Shown here in pieces: positions 32,868 to 34,825 of a stretch of DNA of 34,825 bases. A program made the position numbers and the translations under genes. Under the pieces are notes generated by a model, which was not told the origin of the DNA, made no database searches, and saw only the letters and a list, made by a program, of their open reading frames with translations. How positions within the stretch are numbered: position 1 is the stretch's first letter; each line of letters begins with the position of its first letter. Location of the stretch: contig JAPLFL010000047.1 of the NCBI GenBank assembly GCA_026390695.1, positions 1 through 34,825 of the forward strand. Reading direction: 5' to 3'. This stretch comes from Candidatus Kapaibacterium sp. Lineage in GTDB: Bacteria; Bacteroidota; Ignavibacteria; Kapaibacteriales; UBA2268.

Positions 32868-34586
32868 ATGCTTAGTGGAAATTACGTCCTTATTCTTCAT
32901 ACTCATCTTCCATGGGTTCTCCATCACGGAGCTTGGCCGCATGGTGAAGACTGGCTTTGCGAAGCCGCAGCCGAATGCTATATCCCTCTTTTAAACGTCT
33001 TCAATGATTTAAAAGATAAAGGGATTAACCCAAATGTGTCTATAGCACTATCTCCCGTACTTTGTGAGCAATTGGCGCACCCTGATTTTATCGCGGTGTT
33101 CAAACATTATATGAAGCAAAAAATTGAAGCTGCCCGGCGCGATGAAACCGATTTTAAAAAATGGGGCTATGACGAACATCATCAATATTTAACAAGGTTT
33201 TGGCAGTGGTGGTACTCGGAACGACTTAGCGATTTTGAAAATAAATACAATGAATCTATTGTCCAATCATTCCGCAAACTTCAAGACATAGGAGCCATCG
33301 AGATTATGACCTGTGGTGCTACTCACGGCTATTCTCCTCTCTTAGGTTATGATGAATCAGTGAATTTACAATTCAAGGCTGCAACCGAAAATTATAAAAA
33401 GCATTTTGGTGTCAGTCCCCGTGGGTCATGGTTACCAGAGTGCGCTTACCGCCCTGCCTATAATTGGAAATCACTTATTCCTGTTTATCCGTTTAATCAA
33501 GAAAGATTGAGACCGGGTACCGAAGAAATTTTAGCCCGCAATGGCATTTTATATTTTGTGACTGATCAAAGTTTAACAGAAAGAGCTGATCCAATCGGTA
33601 TATTCACAGATAATTCCAAAGATGCCTTTGTTGAGAAATACTTTTTCCCGCAAAATAATATTGCAGAACTGGGCGGAGCATCGGAATATAGTATTTTCAA
33701 TGTAGCATCCGGCACACAGGTAGGCCATGGAACTGCCGTAGCATTCACACGTCATAAAGAAATTGCCATGCAGGTTTGGAGCGGAGAAGTCGGCTACCCC
33801 GGTGAACCGGATTATCTTGATTTTCATAAAAAGCATCTCGGTTCAATGCTCAGGTACTGGCGAGTTACTGATACCAAAGCCGATATGATGTATAAATCTC
33901 TCTATCATCCTGACTGGACTCAAAAGAAATATGATTTACAAGCTAATCATTTTATTCATCATATTGAAAATTCTTTGAACTGGAACCAAAATCATAATGG
34001 GAAATTCGGAACTCTTTGCACTCCTTTCGATACTGAATTATTTGGTCATTGGTGGTTTGAGGGACCGGAATTTTTAAGAGCCGTCATTGAAGGAATTTCT
34101 CATTCACCGTATATTAAATCCGCAACGGCTTTTATGCAATTTCTGAAAATGCAACCAAAAGAAATTTACAGGCTGCCCGAAGGTTCCTGGGGTGAAAATA
34201 ATAATCACGACGTATGGAGTAATGAGCAAAATAAATGGACATGGGAATGTATTTATAATGATGAACAGCGTTTGAAATTGATTTATGAAAAAAATAATTC
34301 AAATTTTGAAAATCCGCAATTTCGCAGGATTCTTACTCAGGGGTTGAGGCAATTAATGTTATTGCAATCTTCGGACTGGCAGTTTCTTATACATACCGAA
34401 TCAGCCAAAGATTATGCCGAGCAGCGTTTCATGTTTCATCATTCGGATTTTAACAGACATTGTGATCTTGCTGAAAAATGTGCCGAGGGTAATGAAATTT
34501 CAAATGAAGAGCTATTATTCTTGGAAGAAGATGAACGCAGAAATTGTATATTCCCGGAACTGCAATTAGAATGGTGGAGCTTGTAA
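32868..34586 (+). CDS. GH57 glycoside hydrolase, probable 1,4-alpha-glucan branching enzyme
   Basis: This 572-residue cytosolic enzyme has all the GH57 regions of the branching-enzyme subgroup: HTHLPWV at the start (residues 11-17), CGATHGYSPL near 149, GSWLPECAYRP with the nucleophile Glu191, and TPFDTELFGHWWFEGP with the acid/base Asp388. Aromatic-rich segments WSGEVGYPG and RLPEGSWGENN also fit. The family makes alpha-1,6 branches in glycogen-like glucan; an alpha-amylase role is the main alternative. Length is within the family range (about 520-570). No glycogen synthase is adjacent. Repeat E starts directly after its stop and F before its start. Confidence 0.88.
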   Translation: MLSGNYVLILHTHLPWVLHHGAWPHGEDWLCEAAAECYIPLLNVFNDLKDKGINPNVSIALSPVLCEQLAHPDFIAVFKHYMKQKIEAARRDETDFKKWGYDEHHQYLTRFWQWWYSERLSDFENKYNESIVQSFRKLQDIGAIEIMTCGATHGYSPLLGYDESVNLQFKAATENYKKHFGVSPRGSWLPECAYRPAYNWKSLIPVYPFNQERLRPGTEEILARNGILYFVTDQSLTERADPIGIFTDNSKDAFVEKYFFPQNNIAELGGASEYSIFNVASGTQVGHGTAVAFTRHKEIAMQVWSGEVGYPGEPDYLDFHKKHLGSMLRYWRVTDTKADMMYKSLYHPDWTQKKYDLQANHFIHHIENSLNWNQNHNGKFGTLCTPFDTELFGHWWFEGPEFLRAVIEGISHSPYIKSATAFMQFLKMQPKEIYRLPEGSWGENNNHDVWSNEQNKWTWECIYNDEQRLKLIYEKNNSNFENPQFRRILTQGLRQLMLLQSSDWQFLIHTESAKDYAEQRFMFHHSDFNRHCDLAEKCAEGNEISNEELLFLEEDERRNCIFPELQLEWWSL

Positions 34587-34697
34587 GTTCATAAAGTTAA
34601 AGAAGAAAATCGAAATTTTATACTTCTTTCATCAGGGGATTCCCGTATGGGAGACTGTTTGAAAACGAGGAAATTCCAATGGAATGTCATTCTTCCG
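34587..34697. repeat. Dispersed palindromic repeat, copy E (partial)
   Basis: It begins directly after the GH57 stop. Read forward it aligns with the reverse complement of copy A, 2940-3055: an AT-rich GTTCATAAAGTT segment, AGAAGAAAATCG, ACTTCTTTCAT, GGGGATTCC and GAAAACGAGGAAATTCCAAT appear in the same order. The palindromic partner arm is truncated. Confidence 0.8.
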
Positions 34698-34767
34698 AAA
34701 ATAATCAATTGAGGTTGTCTTTTATGTTGAATTCCAAGCTTTTTTTCACCTGAGACAGTTTTTTTTT

Positions 34768-34815
34768 AGCTTTTAAAAATTCAGGGTTCGGAATTTTTAA
34801 AAGCTCCATTTTTTT
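34768..34815 (+). terminator. Perfect 15-bp hairpin near the right edge, possible terminator
   Basis: AGCTTTTAAAAATTC (34768-34782) and its exact complement (34791-34805) enclose an 8-nt loop. Seven T at 34809-34815 follow after three bases, and eight or nine T precede the stem. The stem is AT-rich, so its strength as a terminator is uncertain. What lies beyond the window is not visible. Confidence 0.4.
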
Positions 34816-34825
34816 AGCTTCTCAA

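Noticed and set aside
34705-34809. 34-residue minus-strand open frame, Lys-rich, starting MELLKIPNPEF
   Set aside because: A stop codon precedes it in frame at the window edge, so it is not the end of a larger gene, and its first part is a hairpin arm; nothing supports translation.

Overview
The window looks like an ordinary chromosomal stretch from an AT-rich member of the Bacteroidota/Chlorobiota (FCB) group, possibly an Ignavibacteria- or Kapabacteria-like lineage; I cannot assign it more finely by eye. Evidence: two proteins end in type IX secretion (T9SS) C-terminal sorting domains, there is an SBBP-repeat surface protein, Shine-Dalgarno sequences are mostly absent, and several genes are preceded by the Bacteroidota-type -7 box TAnnTTTG. 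There is no phage, CRISPR array, transposase or rRNA/tRNA gene that I can see.

Layout. 1-5.1 kb: 3' end of a T9SS cargo gene, an isochorismatase-family hydrolase, an aromatic-amino-acid-type decarboxylase, and a ptb-buk operon (phosphate butyryltransferase and butyrate kinase). 5.2-11.8 kb: a soluble four-PAS histidine kinase and a 1138-residue secreted SBBP/T9SS protein flanked by two same-orientation copies of a dispersed repeat. 11.8-16.2 kb: an exported NAPE-PLD-like metallo-hydrolase, a PAP2 lipid phosphatase, and murD-ftsW. 16.3-19 kb: peptide deformylase, an O-methyltransferase and a GT9 glycosyltransferase. 19-23.1 kb: a compact operon of TonB-dependent receptor, YfiR-like (DUF4154) periplasmic protein and a membrane histidine kinase whose sensor resembles CHASE8. 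23.2-29.1 kb: secreted prolyl oligopeptidase, cysteine-desulfurase-like enzyme, MtnX-like HAD phosphatase and a third histidine kinase with a strong terminator. 29.2-34.6 kb: ComM/YifB ATPase, ornithine carbamoyltransferase plus carbamate kinase, and a GH57 branching enzyme.

How genes work together. Supported pairings are ptb-buk (butyryl-CoA to butyrate with ATP gain), murD-ftsW (peptidoglycan precursor and polymerase, 1-nt overlap), OTC-carbamate kinase (citrulline or carbamoyl-phosphate catabolism giving ATP) and the receptor-YfiR-kinase operon (an outer-membrane-to-cytoplasm signalling relay by inference). Three histidine kinases lack any response regulator in the window.

The most unusual content is non-coding. 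A mosaic family of about 100-300 bp repeats with long perfect inverted arms lies in at least six intergenic spots, each directly after a stop codon. The arms show paired (compensatory) sequence changes. One copy supplies the stop codon of the cysteine-desulfurase-like gene. The receptor-YfiR-CHASE8-kinase operon is the best candidate for a less usual protein system.
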